Assembly (NCBI GenBank): GCA_018816665.1
Contig: JAHIVM010000508.1
Location: forward strand, 1 to 6,672
Origin: Candidatus Zixiibacteriota bacterium
GTDB lineage: Bacteria; Zixibacteria; MSB-5A5; GN15; FEB-12
Length of the DNA: 6,672 nucleotides
Direction of reading: 5' to 3'
The notes beneath the pieces are model-generated. The model was not told where the DNA came from and did no database searches. It saw only the letters and a program-made list of their open reading frames with translations. Positions 6,448-6,672 of the stretch are shown piece by piece (the first letter of the stretch is position 1; each line of letters starts with the position of its first letter). Made by a program: the position numbers and the translations under genes.

Positions 6448-6543
6448 TGCTCACTATACCCCGGTTGTATATACAGCGACGAATACTGCCAGAAAAGTAG
6501 GCAATTGACAGAGGAATACAAAACGAATTTTCGAAAACGTGTC

Positions 6544-6562
6544 AGGGCGAATCAACCGCCCC
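6544..6562 (-). terminator. Weak hairpin terminator of the receiver-domain gene
   Basis: On the minus strand GGGGCG pairs with CGCCCT (5 GC pairs plus one G-U) around a 7-base loop (6550-6556). It overlaps the stop codon (6562-6564), and a TTTT stretch follows about 6 bases later. The stem is short and the T run interrupted, so some read-through into the fusion gene at 6447 is plausible. The rest of 6448-6561 shows no convincing promoter: TTGACA at 6505-6510 is on the plus strand without a -10, and a TATATA near 6470 lacks a good -35. Confidence 0.4.
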
Positions 6563-6672
6563 TAGGAGATTTCCCTGCGGGCGGTGATGGCGCTGGCAAC
6601 GTGTTCGGTGAGTTCGGCAGCCCGATACGGTTTCTGCAGAAAGGAGGTATTTGGGGCCAGGTCCGACGGTAT
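6562..6672 (-). CDS. Response-regulator receiver domain, C-terminal fragment (CheY-like or hybrid histidine kinase)
   Basis: The last 36 codons of a minus-strand gene enter from the right edge and stop with TAG at 6562-6564. The fragment contains 'TSFLQKPYRAAELTEHV', the end of a receiver domain: beta-5 with the conserved Lys-Pro (cis-peptide lysine of the phospho-aspartate pocket), then the alpha-5 helix. The protein ends about 20 residues after the Lys-Pro, so the receiver is C-terminal. It is either a stand-alone CheY-like regulator or, as the 'FLQKP' wording often suggests, the last domain of a hybrid sensor histidine kinase. It lies upstream of, and on the same strand as, the binding-domain/TolC fusion, 114 bases apart, with only a weak hairpin between, so shared regulation is possible. 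The phospho-accepting Asp and any kinase domain lie outside the window. Confidence 0.85.
   Translation of the reverse strand: MPSDLAPNTSFLQKPYRAAELTEHVASAITARREIS

Noticed and set aside
6505..6510. Perfect TTGACA on the plus strand in the 6448-6561 gap
   Set aside because: No -10 lies 16-18 bases downstream, and it would drive transcription antisense to the receiver gene.
6528..6537. Perfect palindrome TTTTCGAAAA
   Set aside because: A 10-base AT-rich palindrome with no loop and no partner is within chance expectation; noted only as part of the weak terminator tail.

Overview
The window looks like chromosomal DNA from a Gram-negative-type bacterium. It encodes a TolC-family outer-membrane channel and several exported proteins with cleavable signal peptides. 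It resembles uncultured lineages of the FCB superphylum, such as candidate phylum Zixibacteria, because of one family habit: secreted proteins with a cohesin-like N-terminus, FG-GAP/VCBS propeller repeats and a C-terminal dockerin-like duplication ending in '(L)ISYLF...GPAP'. That taxonomic guess is inference from protein style. I saw no rRNA, tRNA, CRISPR array, insertion sequence or phage gene.

Layout. (1) 1-210, minus: the first 70 codons of an exported protein that runs off the left edge. (2) 211-487: a divergent intergenic region with back-to-back, overlapping sigma70-type promoter candidates. (3) 488-1129, plus: a complete CDP-alcohol phosphatidyltransferase (PgsA-like inner-membrane phospholipid enzyme). 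(4) 1133-1156: a strong hairpin between two converging genes, usable as a terminator in both directions. (5) 1181-3904, minus: a 907-residue secreted protein with a cohesin-like domain, an Ig-like domain, seven Ca-loop propeller repeats and a dockerin-like tail. (6) 3905-4101: its promoter, with a consensus -35 (TTGACA), and a leader hairpin. (7) 4102-6447, minus: a 781-residue fusion of a periplasmic ABC-type substrate-binding domain to a complete TolC-like channel. (8) 6562-6672, minus: the last 36 residues of a response-regulator receiver domain, running off the right edge; its hairpin terminator overlaps the stop codon.

How the genes may work together. The lipid enzyme is a housekeeping neighbour with its own promoter. 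The minus-strand genes on the right suggest a two-component regulator (perhaps a hybrid sensor kinase) lying 114 bases upstream of the binding-domain/TolC fusion. This would suit a ligand-sensing and outer-membrane transport module. The two exported proteins (1-210 and 1181-3904) are each transcribed from their own promoter candidates and look like cell-surface or extracellular adhesive or scaffold proteins; their partners are unknown. The most unusual item is the substrate-binding/TolC fusion.
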